From: Calliphora vicina
Taxonomy: Eukaryota; Arthropoda; Insecta; Diptera; Calliphoridae
Direction: 5' to 3'
Length of the DNA: 64,000 nucleotides
Assembly (NCBI RefSeq): GCF_958450345.1
Contig: NC_088783.1
Span: 23,501,701 to 23,565,700 of the forward strand
The position numbers and the translations under genes are program-made. The notes below the pieces were generated by a model. The model ran no database searches, was not told where the DNA came from, and saw only the letters and a list, made by a program, of their open reading frames with translations. This document shows, in pieces, positions 47,383-59,240 of this stretch. The stretch's first letter is position 1, and the number at the start of each line of letters is the position of its first letter.

Positions 47383-48684
47383 TAAGGAGTGAGATCGAAA
47401 AATTCTTAACACACGTTTTTCATTACATTTTTTAACCCAAGTATTATTTGAATTTTTTTTTGATCAAGTTACCTTTGAAAAACATGTCAGTTATTATGTG
47501 TAATGTCAATTATATTAATTTTTTTGTTAATCTGATTAAAATGAGTGACCAGAAAAAAGTGCGTACTGAAATTATTAAATATTTTCAACAAAACCCAACT
47601 TGGTCTTACAAAAAGTTGGCCAAGCATACAAAGGTCTGCCGTCAAACTGTTTCCAATGTTATTAAACAGTACCGGGAGAACTTGTCAGTTGATAGAAAAC
47701 CTGGTTCAGGTAGAAGGAATGGTCCACATGATGTTTCTAAAGCCAAAAAAATAGAACGCATTTTCAAAAGAGCTCCCAACACATCCGGTAGGAAAGCAGC
47801 CCGGTTAGCTCAGTGCTCGGACTATTTGGTACGAAAAGTTAAAGCTAATGCAGGTTTAAAAACATACAAGGCTCAAAAAGTTCCTGACAGGAACGCTACT
47901 AAAAATTTAGAGGCCAAAAACAGAGCACGGAAATTGAAGTCAAGTTTTATAAAAAAATATTCTTGCTGCATAATGGATGACGAAACGTATGTTCTGGCAG
48001 ATTTTTCGCAACTTCCAGGTCAAAAATTTTATGTTGCTGATGCTCGAGGGAATGTTGAAGAAAAGTTTAGGACCCAAAAGCAGACAAAATTTCCCAGAAA
48101 GTTCTTGGTATGGCAAGCAATATGCAGTTGCGGCAAAAGAAGCCACTCATTTGTTACAACGGGCTCTATAAATACCGAAATTTACATCAAGGAATGTTTA
48201 CAAAAAAGGCTGCTTCCATTCATAAGACTTCATAATGTGTCCACTTATTTTTGGCCTGACTTGGCATCCTGTCACTATGGCAAACAAGCCCTTGAGTGGT
48301 ACAAGAACAATAATGTGGTATTTGTACCAAGAGAGGCAAATCCTCCAAACTGCCCGGAGCTAAGGCCAGTGGAGAGATATTGGGCTCTTGTTAAAAGAGA
48401 ATTGAAGAGTACAAAAAAGGTGTCCAAAAGTGTGGTAGATTTTAAACGGAGATGGACTACATGTTCGAGCAAAGTGACAGAAAGCACTATAAAAACGTTA
48501 ATGGAAGGGTTTCCGAAAAAGGTTCAAAATTTCATCACTAGTGATTAAAACTATAAAAATAATTTTTTTTGTAAATTGTAATAATAATTTCAATCAAATA
48601 AAAAAAAAATTAAAGCTGTAAGTTTAGTGGTTTCTTTTTTATAAACATATATGTATGTTAAGAATTTTTCGATCTCACTCCTTA
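47383..48684 (+). mobile_element. Complete DD37E Tc1/mariner transposon, 1298 bp
   Basis: The element spans 47385-48682. Its 27-bp terminal inverted repeats (47385-47411 and 48656-48682, beginning AGGAGTGAGATCGAAAAATT) match perfectly, and each is flanked by TA (47383-47384, 48683-48684), the duplicated target of the Tc1/mariner superfamily. A single intact transposase gene fills the interior. Length, DD37E spacing and sequence style fit the ITmD37E group described first from mosquitoes. Perfect ends and an unbroken gene argue for recent activity. Confidence 0.93.
47541..48548 (+). CDS. DD37E (ITmD37E-type) Tc1/mariner transposase
   Basis: The 335-residue protein would act in the nucleus to cut the element out at its inverted repeats and join it to a TA site. 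Residues 1-50 (KYFQQNPTWSYKKLAKHTKV, CRQTVSNVIKQY) form the first helix-turn-helix. A basic linker RKPGSGRRNG at about 53-61 and a second helical domain to about 110 follow. The catalytic triad is D147 (in MDDETY), D240 (in WPDLASCHYG) and E278 (in NCPELRPVERYW), with 37 residues between the last two. Length is normal for the family. ATG at 47541 (MSDQKKVRTE) is preferred; an in-frame upstream ATG at 47448 would add 31 hydrophobic residues unlike the family. I see no frameshift or missing catalytic residue. Confidence 0.93.
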   Translation: MSDQKKVRTEIIKYFQQNPTWSYKKLAKHTKVCRQTVSNVIKQYRENLSVDRKPGSGRRNGPHDVSKAKKIERIFKRAPNTSGRKAARLAQCSDYLVRKVKANAGLKTYKAQKVPDRNATKNLEAKNRARKLKSSFIKKYSCCIMDDETYVLADFSQLPGQKFYVADARGNVEEKFRTQKQTKFPRKFLVWQAICSCGKRSHSFVTTGSINTEIYIKECLQKRLLPFIRLHNVSTYFWPDLASCHYGKQALEWYKNNNVVFVPREANPPNCPELRPVERYWALVKRELKSTKKVSKSVVDFKRRWTTCSSKVTESTIKTLMEGFPKKVQNFITSD

Positions 48685-48748
48685 CTCTAACAGAAGAACA
48701 TATATAATTTTCGTTGTAAATTAGTCTTGATATGTGGATGCACATCCC

Positions 48749-49084
48749 TTCATATGGAGTAAAATAACTGGCGTTTTAGTTCAAATGACTGGCAACAGGC
48801 AGTGATTTGGACAAATCTTCCGATTTGACATCTACTATGGCAAATAGGCCCTTCAGTGGTATTTAACAATAACGTCAATTTTGTACCACTGGGTGCAACT
48901 ACACCAAACTGTCCAGAACTTCGGCCTGTGGAAAGGTATTGGGGTCTGGCAGAAAAAAATGAAAGAACACAGGTATCCCAGGACATGGCCGATTTTAAGC
49001 GTAAGTGGACCGTACATAAAGGTAACTGAAGAAACAATCAAATCATTAATGGTAGGATTTCCGGTGCCAATATTTGGATAAATT
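48749..49084 (+). pseudogene. Degenerate relative of the DD37E transposase, C-terminal fragment
   Basis: Frames read FDLTSTMANRPFSGI (the second catalytic region), NVNFVPLGATTPNCPELRPV then ERYWGL (the region of the catalytic Glu), ADFKRKWTVH and KVTEETIKSLMVGFPVPIF. These align in order with residues 238-330 of the neighbouring intact transposase but differ at many positions and are shifted by indels. It is an older, different subfamily, lying 65 bp downstream of the intact element. Its 3' side runs into the MITE at 49087. Confidence 0.8.
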
Positions 49085-49327
49085 TAAACAGAGAAAACAG
49101 ATTCGTGATAGCAACCGAATTTGTTGCCAATACTATCTTAGTGGCCGAATTTTACAGTTGTGGCTACCATATTTTGGAAGGGGTTACTTAAGTTTGGTTG
49201 CCTCAACTGAAATTCTTCTTTATCAACTGACTTTTTGTTGTTAGAACTGAAAAATTATATGTGTGCAACCGAATCATTCGATTGAAAACAAATTCTGTTG
49301 CTATCACGAATCTGTTTTCTCTGTGTA
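49085..49327. mobile_element. 239-bp MITE with CACAGAGAAAACAG ends and TA flanks
   Basis: Inverted repeats of about 40 bp (ACAGAGAAAACAGATTCGTG, then ATAGCAAC.GAATTTGTT) lie at 49087 onward and ending at 49325, with TA outside both (49085-49086, 49326-49327). The interior is non-coding. The ends share the CAC..AGARAAA pattern with 7331-8080 and 50632-52612. Confidence 0.85.
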
Positions 49328-49539
49328 CGTATTTTTGAGAATTTTTATATTCAACGGTTTAAGTTTTATTTAACTTAATGCAAGTAAAACCTTGTTTTGG
49401 CTGACCCATTATGTAACTTAGAGCAATCTAGCGGGAAGAAATTTGTATGGAGGCTGGGAAAAATCATGGACCGATTGTTTTTTATTAAAATAAAAATGTG
49501 TGCCAAATTTCATCATATTATTTGCAATATATGAGGACG

Positions 49540-50460
49540 GTCAAATAATTTCGCGACTTTTTGAATGAAACACAGGTTTTTGGAGTCAAATCTCTTTCCG
49601 TCGAACCATTTCTGTAGGTTTTGAAACAAGAAATAGTCACTCGGGGCTAAAATCGGAGAAAAGGAAGATGATGGTGCATCCTTGCATTGTCCTTGTGATA
49701 AATAATCATTTTCTTAGCCAAATACGGTCGTTTTATTTTCAAATCCTCATCAAATCCACACAATAAGTTGGCATAATTTTCGCAATTGATTGGATTATAC
49801 CGCGAGCATTACAGAAAACCGCCGACATGACTTTATTGGCTGACAAGCCAACCGAGAAACCTTCTGCTTTGACTGTTGTTTAGTCTCTGGTGTGTTTTGG
49901 TAGATCCAAATTTCGTTACGGTTACGAAACGCTGCAATTGCGGTTGAACAACGCCAAATACTCATACGAAGTTGTTACAAGATTGCGTTTGTGGTCGATT
50001 ATGGGCAAACCCTTCACCCATCTTGCGGAAAGCTTTCTTTTACCCAAGTGATCATTCAAAGTTGAAACCCTTAAGCTGTGAGATTCCTACGGCTTCCAAA
50101 TCTCTATCACCTTCATGTCCGATCGGCCAACACCATATCGTGAATTTTTTTCAATTGTTTCGGGTGTAGAGACCTCAACTGTAAACCACTTTTTTCCTTT
50201 AAAATGAATGGTAAAGATTTCCCATAGTATTTATCAAGCTTAACCTTGGTTGGAGAGATGTTTTTTCTCAAAAAAGAAAGCTTTATGGGCACACGAAATT
50301 CGCTTTTTTATTCTCTCCTCAATTCACGCAGTAGTCTGCTATCAATGGCTGTCAAACCTGGTAAATGACGCAGTTTGTTAAAATTTTGAGAGGAGTCAAC
50401 TGACAGGAACAGTGTTACCTATTCAGTTAAGAGGCCTTAAATTAAAAAAGTTAATTGACC
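49540..50460 (-). pseudogene. Decayed mariner transposase (second group)
   Basis: On the minus strand, from high to low coordinate: LGKRKLSARWV and LPIIDHKRNLV (50010-50060), LALFNRN (about 49945), SRRFLGW (near 49860), ENYANLLCGFDEDLKIKRPY then LAKKM (49735-49790), HKDNARMH (near 49700) with the catalytic Asp, PILAPSDYFLFQNLQKWFDG and KRFDSKN (49575-49640). These are the usual mariner blocks in the usual order, spread over all frames with many stops. The SDYFLFPNLKKW..GKRF version differs from the mauritiana-like relics and matches the deleted copy at 43384-43800. Confidence 0.8.
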
Positions 50461-50631
50461 GATTTTGGCCATTTTCAATAAGAAACATGCCTGATCAACA
50501 AAGATTATTTGGGAAACTTTAATCCCCGTTAGTCCTTTCATCGAAGCCCTATCGTGCCAACAACAGACATATTTAGATCACCATAGAATTTTATAAGAAC
50601 CTTGAATATATACTTTTGGGTTCTACGACCA

Positions 50632-52612
50632 CACGAAGAGAAAAAATATAGTTGTGAATGTTTACTGTAAATTTACGATTCACATGGTTGTATCAACCAT
50701 ATATAGTCCCCCCAATAAAACAATAGTGTATACGCATATACACCATTATTTTTTTATTGCATAATGAACTCAATTATTTCGAAATGGCAAAAAAAAATTA
50801 TACACAATTGTTTTATTAAGGAGACTATATATGCTTACAGTAAACAAGTAAATGTTTGTGACAACCATTTTAATGATAAAGGACTTACCATATTTTGTTG
50901 CTATCGGCTAGAGATGCCAAACGGGGAATCCCGTTCCCGAAAATCCCGGTGTTTTAGGGATTTATTAAACCCCATAGCCCGGGATTTTTTAATTTTCAAT
51001 CCTGGGATTTTCTAAATCCCGTTTTTCATAAATAAATAGGGGAAATTGTCATTTTTGTGTGCCATTTTTATGTATTTTGACAATCTAAATGCTCGAATAT
51101 GACAAAGCTCAACTCCTGCTACAACATAATTAATAAAGGACCGCTTTCCTTTTTTGGTTTTCCTAGAGTGGGGCTCTGGAAAATCAATTCTTCACACTTT
51201 TTTGTAAGTTATCTAACAAAACTCAATTTAAATCCACTTCAAACGAAATTGATTTTATCTCAGATGAGGAGCTCGAACAAAATGAAAATATTTCGATTGC
51301 TCAATGGCTAAAAGATATTATTAATAACCCTGCGGGAAATTTGTGCCAATTGTTCTAAAAGCACATGTCCTGTGACCAGTGAATACAAAATTATTACAAA
51401 AAGGAACGAATTATGATAGGTGAAAACAACACATATCACTTAACTAGTGTTAAAGTGTTTGAAGTGTAGTATACTACTGAGGAAAGGTAACTGACACAAA
51501 ATTAGTCCTGTGATTGGGTTTTGTGGGTGTTATGTTCAATCTCTTTATATGACATGATGTTGGTCTAGAAAGTGGTGAAATCACATCTTTTCGGCCCATT
51601 GTGAGGTCACATAATGAGCGCAAATGAACTGGTTCAGTTTATTATGAAACTGGTCACCAAATAGGATTAAAATAGTTTGAACTTTTTTACCAAATATTAT
51701 TAAAATACGTCGAACCGACATTGAATAAGTGCGCTTAGCTTAGTTCAGCGACTTGTTCACCTGGGACAATATATGAGACAGGTCTTGTATTAACCGAAAT
51801 TAAATACGTCCATTTAGGTAAGTTCAGAGACCTGTCACAAAGTGTCAAAAAGGTGTCAATTAACCCCTTCCTAGGACATCCCCATGTTAAAGTGATAGGT
51901 CCACTTCATATAAAGTGTTAGAACTGGAACCGGTCCCTACCACTTCGGAACTGTCACGTGATAAGTTTGGTGTTAGTTCCTTTTCCCCTAGGGAAATGTA
52001 AAAAACCCAAAAACCAAGTTATAATGTAGTTTTGCAACTTGCAAAAGAAATAGATAACTTTATTTCTGAAGGAACAGATTTGTTATAAGTATTTGCAAAC
52101 GGTTTTGCCAATATGAAAGATGTTTTTCGGCATCAGCATATGTCGGAAACAAAATTCGTTTCAGAATGGCAGACGAAACCATAGATGTAATAGTATTAAA
52201 GCATACGCTTTCGTCTAGTGTCTAATTCAAATTAATTGCTAAATAAAAAATTTACTTTCAATTGTAAAGACATAATTATGTGCGTTTCTTTCTTATAATT
52301 CTCGGGATTTTAGATATCCAGAAAATCCCGAAACCCCGGGTCTTTACCAAATCCCGATCACCGGGATTTTCAAAAATCAGTCCCGATTAGCATCTCTATG
52401 TTAAAATTATTCACCATACAAATGGTTGACACAAACATATACTTGTTTACTGTAACCTATATATGGTTGATACAACCATGTGAATCGTAAATTTACTTTA
52501 TTATGGTTACCACAATCATGTAAATAGTTACTGTGACTATAATATGGTTAAACTTGTAACAATGTTAAAATGGTTACAGTAAACATGGACAACTATATTT
52601 TTTCTGTGCGTG
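50632..52612. mobile_element. Long-inverted-repeat element interrupted by a hAT-like relic
   Basis: The left end CACGAAGAGAAAAAATATAG and right end (reversed) CACGCACAGAAAAAATATAG start inverted arms of about 200 bp, which share TTTACTGTAA, ATGGTTG-ACAACCAT and gtaaacaagtaaatgtttgt blocks. Both arms stop around a different, nested element at 50909-52398. CA lies outside each end. Without the insertion the element would be about 490 bp and almost entirely a hairpin. Confidence 0.75.
50909..52398. mobile_element. hAT-like relic nested in the above, TAGAGATGC ends
   Basis: The ends are TAGAGATGC in inverted orientation, followed on both sides by clusters of AAATCCCG / CGGGATTT motifs, a subterminal arrangement common in hAT elements. 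At 52130-52215 a short frame reads SAYVGNKIRFRMADETIDVI then VLKHTL, resembling the C-terminal dimerisation block of hAT transposases. At 51240-51350 a frame reads DFISDEELEQNENISIAQWL, unrecognised. No 8-bp duplication was found, so the class is likely but not proven. All frames are broken. Confidence 0.55.
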
Positions 52613-55099
52613 CATATTGTATATGTTACTAAGGGCATGACAAATTCAATATACCCGCCTCTCCATCTGTTTGGAAGGGGGTATATTATTTCGGTAACGG
52701 CATTAGCGGTAAAATTACAGTGATTTTGGTTTCGGAAACAATGAATTATTTAGAAAATTTAGCAAATTTTAATTTTCTAAAATTTAGAGCGCTCACAGAT
52801 TGAGTAAATGATTCTATAAGAAGATTATTTTGAAGGGCCGAAATAATTTTAAATCGAATGAACCTGGTATTCATTGTTAAGTTAATTCATGTTGAACAAT
52901 ACAAATTAACGAACACATGTTTCGTACCATAAAATCAAACGATCTAAAATCATTCACTATACCTAGAATAAACTCTTTTGAAAACCTGCTTTCCACACAC
53001 TCGTACAGTAGCCAAGTAATGTAACATGTTTTTTTACTATTTTAGTCCTTAAGTTTCATAACAAGACATTATCATACCCTTAATGTTAATGTGGCTATTC
53101 GATGACCATGTGTGTAAGCTTGGGTATCTCTATATCTTTGCATTTGGTTATGCTTGTTTTTTTGTTGTTGTTGTTACTGTTGTACTATTTTATAGTACGT
53201 ATGGTGTACAATAGTGTCCGGTTTGTTGTTTAGAACAGGAAACATTTAAAATGCCATAAAAAAATTAAGTCAAAGCCAAAAAAGGGACATGCCAACAAAT
53301 GGGGTGAGTTGTTCTTTAGCATAGAATTAGCATGATTTACCGCCTTTGGTTAAATATTCTTCATACTTTTCGTAAGAGCAGGAGCATGTGTGAGTGTGTG
53401 TGTGCGAGAAAAAGGATTACTTATCAAACGTCCCATATCAGTCTAGCCGACAGAAGGACAGACGGACAAGGAAATAGGCAGGCAGTCAGGCAGACAGACA
53501 AGTTCATAATAATGAAATGATATGTTGACACTATTTATTCAGTTTCATGAAAATGGGTTAAACTTGTTAAACTCTATTTTGGTTTTCCATTCATTTATGT
53601 ATTTATGTATGGGTTAGTGGGTTGGTTGGTGGTGGTTGTGATGATGGTGATGGGACGTTGCTAGTTATCGAGGTGATGAAATCTAATGCCAAAAGGTTAC
53701 AAACACACAACTTTTCGTTACGCATTTACATGAGTATGAGTTTTACACATACTCAACAATACACACATGTGTATCCTGTATCTTGTACTTTTGTCTGTGT
53801 CTTTCTATCCGTTTATCATATGTGTTTGTATCTGTATCTGTGTGCCACAAAAAGGAAAAGAGTTGTTATTTTAAGTGATTTTTTGATGAATTTGGGTTAA
53901 ATTCTCAGGAAAAGTTTAGACATTTTATGAGGGGTAAAAAACAACATAATTAAACACACAAAAACATTTCAACCATGTATGGGACTTTATAACTATGACT
54001 CTATAATACTTATGACTTTATCCTCATTGAATAAATTAAGTATTAAATGAACGAGTGACTGACTGAATAAATGACTGAATGAATGTGTGGTCTTTATGTG
54101 ATGTGGTTTTGGGAGGGTGTACGTACGCATATATGTATGTTTTCTAAGACGATTTAAGTATTTTGAACTTTTGAACTTTTTTAGATTCTAGATGATGATG
54201 ATGTGTGTAAAATCAAGTGTTAAGTGGTTTTAAATTCTAAATTGTTTTCAAAATGTGTGTTTTTTTGGGGGAGAATAACTGGTTTTTTGTTGTATGTTTT
54301 TAAGGAAGTTATCATAATTAAAACTTAATGAAAATAGTTAATTAATGGGATTTGTTACACTCAACCACGATAAGGGCCCAAAGAGTGTGAGTGTGTGAAA
54401 AGCCCTTAAAACAAATTTGTCAAGGAAGTGGTAAATAAGTTTCCTGTCTAATGATTTTACTAGAAAAAAAGGAAAAACTTTTTTGTTAGCAATATTAAAA
54501 TATGGTTTCTTTTTGCTGAAAGAAAATCTTTTAAAAAGATTTTTATTGTTTGTTTTTCTAAGTAGATTGTTTTTCTGTTTACAAACGATGAAATAACAAT
54601 TAAGCTTTGTTAATATTGTAGTTGTTTAGAGTTGTGTGTTTTTACAATAATAATGACTGAGTAGATGGTGGGAGTCAAAAAGTTGTATATACTTTAAATA
54701 AGTAATTATGAGGCATGGAAGGATTTTAGGGGTTTTTATATTGTTATAATGTTATTATTTAAATTTCGAAAAATGTGTGAAATTTTTATTTACTTTTTTT
54801 TGAGAAGTCATAAATTCCTCAAAATATTCTACTTTAATCATTTGTTTTTTCTTAAGCAGCTTATAGAAATACAATATTGTTATTATATTTGATTAATTAC
54901 ACTAGTTTACAAGGTTTTTGTTCATGGTGTGAAATATATATGGGTTTTTTAGGCCGCCTGACTTCGGGAAAAATATTGCAAAAAATCTAAGATGTTAAAT
55001 TTTTGAGATATTAAAAATGGAACAAACAATTTAAAATAAACAGTGTTAATTCTTTGTCTCCTCCACCACACTCCAAGAATAGTGTTATTGTTGTAGCAG
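52613..55099. other. Non-coding stretch
   Basis: The segment 52640-52760 resembles other fly repeats (gggggtatattatttcggta). At 53440-53500 there is a run of CAGACGGA/CAGGCAG simple sequence, and TG-rich runs lie at 53385-53405 and 53620-53650. I see no gene. Confidence 0.45.
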
Positions 55100-55990
55100 C
55101 GTGAACAATTTTACAATATATATTCTAGGTTCTGCATGATCAAGTCCAAGAAATTGTGCTACTTCTACTGGGTGGGTCCATAAATCCACTGGACGTAGTG
55201 ATGCTGGGCATAAGTTGAGGACGGCACGGTCTATGCGGCACCAGAAGGCATTAAGCCTGATGCTCCATTCTGATATTAGTTTTGTCAGAACGACTCTTGT
55301 TTTATGCGGCAGAATCTTCTAGGCGTCTGCTATCAGCGGTGGACGACCTCCATTCATACGGATGGTGTCTCTATGAATGTCGTTCAAAGCTGTCATATAC
55401 GTGCTGCGATCAAATGGATCCTGCACTTTCCTGTATGCTTTGCTCGTATTTTATAAGATCCTGTCTGACATGCCTCGGGGGAAACTCCCACTGTGTGATG
55501 TTGAAGTTTGGATGACTCCTCCGGTGACATCCCAGAAGGAACTGTTGCGTCAGCATGGCGTTATGTTCCCTGACCGGTACTTTCCTCGTGAAGGTGGTAT
55601 TCGGAGGTAATTTGGAGGCCGCCTGAGACGGTCCCTAAGGCAGCATTTTCACAGCTTTGTAAGTTGCTAGCAAAGGTCCATAATCCAAGTGCTTCCGGCT
55701 AGTACCTTGGGGACCTAATTCCTATTTCGCAGTTTATGCGTGATTGCACTGGTTTGTGCAGAGAGAGGAGAGAAATTTCACTGTCGTAATTTGTACGCTG
55801 TCGACAATGATGCCTAAGTTGAGTTTTACTTCCTTCGTCCAGGTGGTGAAGAGTGTTGCCGATGTTAATGTTGGTGATAGCTGCAGGTTACGTGCAGCAT
55901 ATGCTGACCCAAAAACCTTCATAATTCCGTAAAAAACAAATCGTACAGGAGGACATAGGCTTTCAGAGAATTAAATTTGTGAGCACTCTT
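55100..55990. repeat. GC-richer unclassified block, possible old coding relic
   Basis: This block has a clearly higher GC content than its surroundings and resembles former coding sequence, but all six frames are broken. Candidate minus-strand text includes VSGGLQITSEYHLHEEST and SGMSPEESSKLQHHTVGVS. I recognise no domain. It could be a decayed transposon or a host pseudogene. Confidence 0.35.
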
Positions 55991-56009
55991 CTAGAACACA
56001 AGCTGAGAT

Positions 56010-56830
56010 ACAGGGTGTGTAAGTTGAAAAGTTGTAGTTTGCAAAAACGTTTTATCGAAAATATCAATAAAAATAAAAACACGTTTTCTTTCATATAGTT
56101 GTGATTTGTTTATTGGATTATAAAGAAGACATGTCCCGAGATTTCATAAAACCCAAGATTTCATAAAATTCAATGAAATCGTTGATGCAATATTGGTGAA
56201 ACCACATGTCGTCCAGATCCATAACAACCAGTTGAGGACACCAGACTTCCCCATCATGTTCCTGTGAGGAATGCTGTTCACAGTCACTGCAATTTCGGCC
56301 TCATCTTCAAAAACGTAAGGCCCAATCACACCGACTGACCGCACCAGACAGTTGCCTTTGGGGTGCATTTATGTCTTATGGACAGCTTGAGGAGACCCAA
56401 TTTCTAAAAATTGGCATAGACTTCACTTTGCTCCATTAAACATTGAAGGAATTGCCGGTGCTTTCATTGGTCTGGTGGTTTAAGCTCCTGAGTAAGCTCC
56501 TAACTAAATTTTAAGTTGTTGAGAACGATGCCGAATTGATGTTTTCGCCGACACTCTCGTTTACAGCAGCAATGTTTTCAAGAGTCCGACCGGCACGTTA
56601 ACGCCATACTGTCCATAACCGACCCAGTTTCTTTAAATTTGTGGACCACTCTTCGAAAAGTTGACACGTTAGATGCACTTTCTCGACTGAAAATTCTTCG
56701 AAGTTTGCGAGCGATCTCAGCATAACTTTCCAAGTTTTCACATTTATAACGCTTTGTTCTGTTATTATATTTCAGAGTTCTGTATGAGGTTTCATAAAAA
56801 AAATAAATATTTTTCATGATGGTAGATTTT
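56010..56830 (-). pseudogene. Decayed Tc1/mariner-like transposase (WFQQDGA type)
   Basis: On the minus strand, 56817-56590 encodes YAEIARKLRRIFSRESASNV then STFRRVVHKFKETGSVMD, a helix-turn-helix of the kind found at the start of many insect Tc1-like transposases. At 56370-56150 it encodes MHPKGN..VRSVGVIGPYVF then EDEAEIAVTVNSIPHRNMM, the core region that normally reads HP..VTVWCG....IGPYFFEN..G..VTVNG..Y. The catalytic Asp block (W.QQDGA) at about 56190-56205 is damaged. The left end near 56010 begins CAGGGTGTGTAAGTTGAAAA, plausible as a terminal repeat; the matching right end is not clear. Confidence 0.75.
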
Positions 56831-59220
56831 GACCAGCAATATCTAGTGTAGCGGACACATAATTTCTTTAGGAAATAAAGTTAGAGGTCTTTGCCTATTT
56901 GTATTTCACTGTCTTGCATCCAACATAAGAGAAAACTTATTTGACTGGACTATGGAAGTAAAATTCAATCGGAAAATGCTAACAATTTTTAGTTTATGAG
57001 CGTTTAAAAGTGGTTGTTATCAATTGACGATCACATGTACTGTACTGTTTTCTCCACTAATTTGAAAAGAAAGCAAGTGGTTGATGCTGACCATTTATGA
57101 TTTGATGAGCCAATGCTGTAAAACCTGTATTACTTGCATCTGCACATAGAACGATTTCTAGAGCTGGTTGAGCAAATTTTGTGGCAGTTACTAAATCTCT
57201 CCTAAACACATTCAGTTCATGAAAATGCCTAACGGTCAGTTTTCTTATTGATATTAATAAGGGTAGAAAGCGGTTGTTGATGTTTAGTATCGGTTGGAGT
57301 AAATCAATGATAAAAATCTACCGTAACCAAAATAGTTTAATTTCTCATGTTTCAAGTGGAAAGATGACCTTTGATAAAAGCTTTAGCAAAATACAGGGCG
57401 ACTTTTACGAAAACGGTAAATATTATTGACTATTTTATTGATTATTTGTATTTAATTTACTGTGAGTTGAGATTCAAGTATACTCAGAGAAATATCTATT
57501 AAATAACTCATTCATCAGTATTCATTTCATTCTTCTATGTAATACAGATGGTATGTAGCAGTCATTCCAAAGTATGTTAATCAGTAATGGCATATAATTG
57601 CCAAATTATTGCTGATGTTTTACCATTTTCACACATAAGATCATCTTAAACATTTACATAAATCAAATAAATGGTCTCTACTTACATTTTAAAACTGTGG
57701 CCCCAAAAAAAGGATTCATATAACAAATATCTTTATATACCCCTTGCGACCAGTCAGCAAAGACCAGCACAACCAAAAATATGTTATAAACAGCATTATA
57801 ATAATCTAGAGAAATTTTTCAATTACAAAAGAGTGCAGGGCAGGATAAATATAAGTACAAGAAACTTTCTTTGGTCAAATGCTCATCCCCCCACAATAAA
57901 AAAAATGCAAAAAACCACAAAAAGGTTTTTAAGTCACCACCAAAAGAAAATTTATAATAAACCCCAGCATAAGTATGAAGGATTGAGCGAAATACACATG
58001 TGTGGATACATGTGTTTTGTTGGTACTTCTGTAAAGGTCAGTGTTTTTTTTTTTTTTTTGCTTATGAGAAATGTGAACGAACCAAATTTATATCGAATGG
58101 ATGGATGTCTGAGGAGTAGTATATGTATGGATGTATGTTTAAAGAAAAATGTTTTGATTCTGAGAATTGATGATGATTTCTTAACTGTATAATATGTAGG
58201 TCAAAAAGACCAACAACAACAAAAAATACAACAAATACTTAAAGAATAAAATAAAAAATAAGAATTTGAAAGGTAAAGAATGTTTTTTATGTTGATTGGA
58301 GAATAAAAATTTTTTAAAGTTTATTAAAGCCATATAAAGGTGTTAAAGGAATTTTAAATCTGCTGCTGCTACCTTCAAACTACTCATTTTGTACACACTA
58401 AACAGGAAGTTAAAAAGTTAGTTTTTTATTCTGCTTTGGAAAGCATAAAAATATATATTTTTTTTTATATATTTATAATTTTAATCAAATTTGACAGCTT
58501 ATTGACAAGATTACCCAGACAGACAGTGAAGCAGACAAGCCTACAGGTTAGAGGGTGCTTTTTAATAAATTAAAGTTTATGGGTAAATAACCTGAGCCAT
58601 ATATTTGAAATAATAAACAAGGTTTGTATCTTCTGTTGCTTTGGAGAAAATTCAAACCTGTCTAAACTAAATTCTAAAGTTGAAGAACACAACACATCTG
58701 TAAAGAATTTCTAAATGATGTTGATCATAAAAGATTAACCATCTCATATAACAAAAACACCAAAGAAGATAATGAAAATGAGTAAGGAATTTATACAACG
58801 ATTAATGTTTACCCTACGTGACCCTACTACATTCAATAAATTGTACGGATGAGCAGACAACAAATTATATAGAACACTATTTTGTAATTGATAGCTTTCA
58901 ACACAATTCAGAGGAATATATATGTATATATAATCCTACATTAACATCCCAGCTACAGGGGGTCAATTGACCCTTTTTGATTACAATGAGACTGTCCGAT
59001 AGCTGGTCCAAAGTGGTTAACACATTGGATTCACTTATTGGTTACATGCTTCAGTTCTAGCTTCCTAATTGGTTAATTGATGAGCTAAATAACTAAGTAG
59101 TTATTTTAACGATGTACATATAACAGACAGTCCAATAAACGATTGCTTGTAAACAAACCTTCCTTCGACAACTCTCCAATAGATTTCTTCTGGTGGCTAA
59201 AATAACTACTTTCTAAAGTG
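56831..59220. other. Non-coding stretch
   Basis: The longest open frame (57671-58192, 173 codons) matches no family and crosses a 16-T tract; I do not call it. A 14-bp perfect palindrome GGGTCAATTGACCC lies at 58960-58973. I see no gene. Confidence 0.45.
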
Positions 59221-59240
59221 CAGTACAAAATAAACATTTA

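Noticed and set aside
50909..52398. Firm hAT assignment by an 8-bp target duplication
   Set aside because: Flanks ctatcggc and tgttaaaa do not match, so the class is kept tentative.
53440..53500. Coding potential in the CAGACGGACAAGG-type run
   Set aside because: It is a CAGACA/CAGGCA simple repeat common in fly DNA.
57671..58192. 173-codon open frame on the plus strand
   Set aside because: It has no recognisable domain, odd composition, and it crosses a 16-T tract. Random long frames are expected in 64 kb of both strands.
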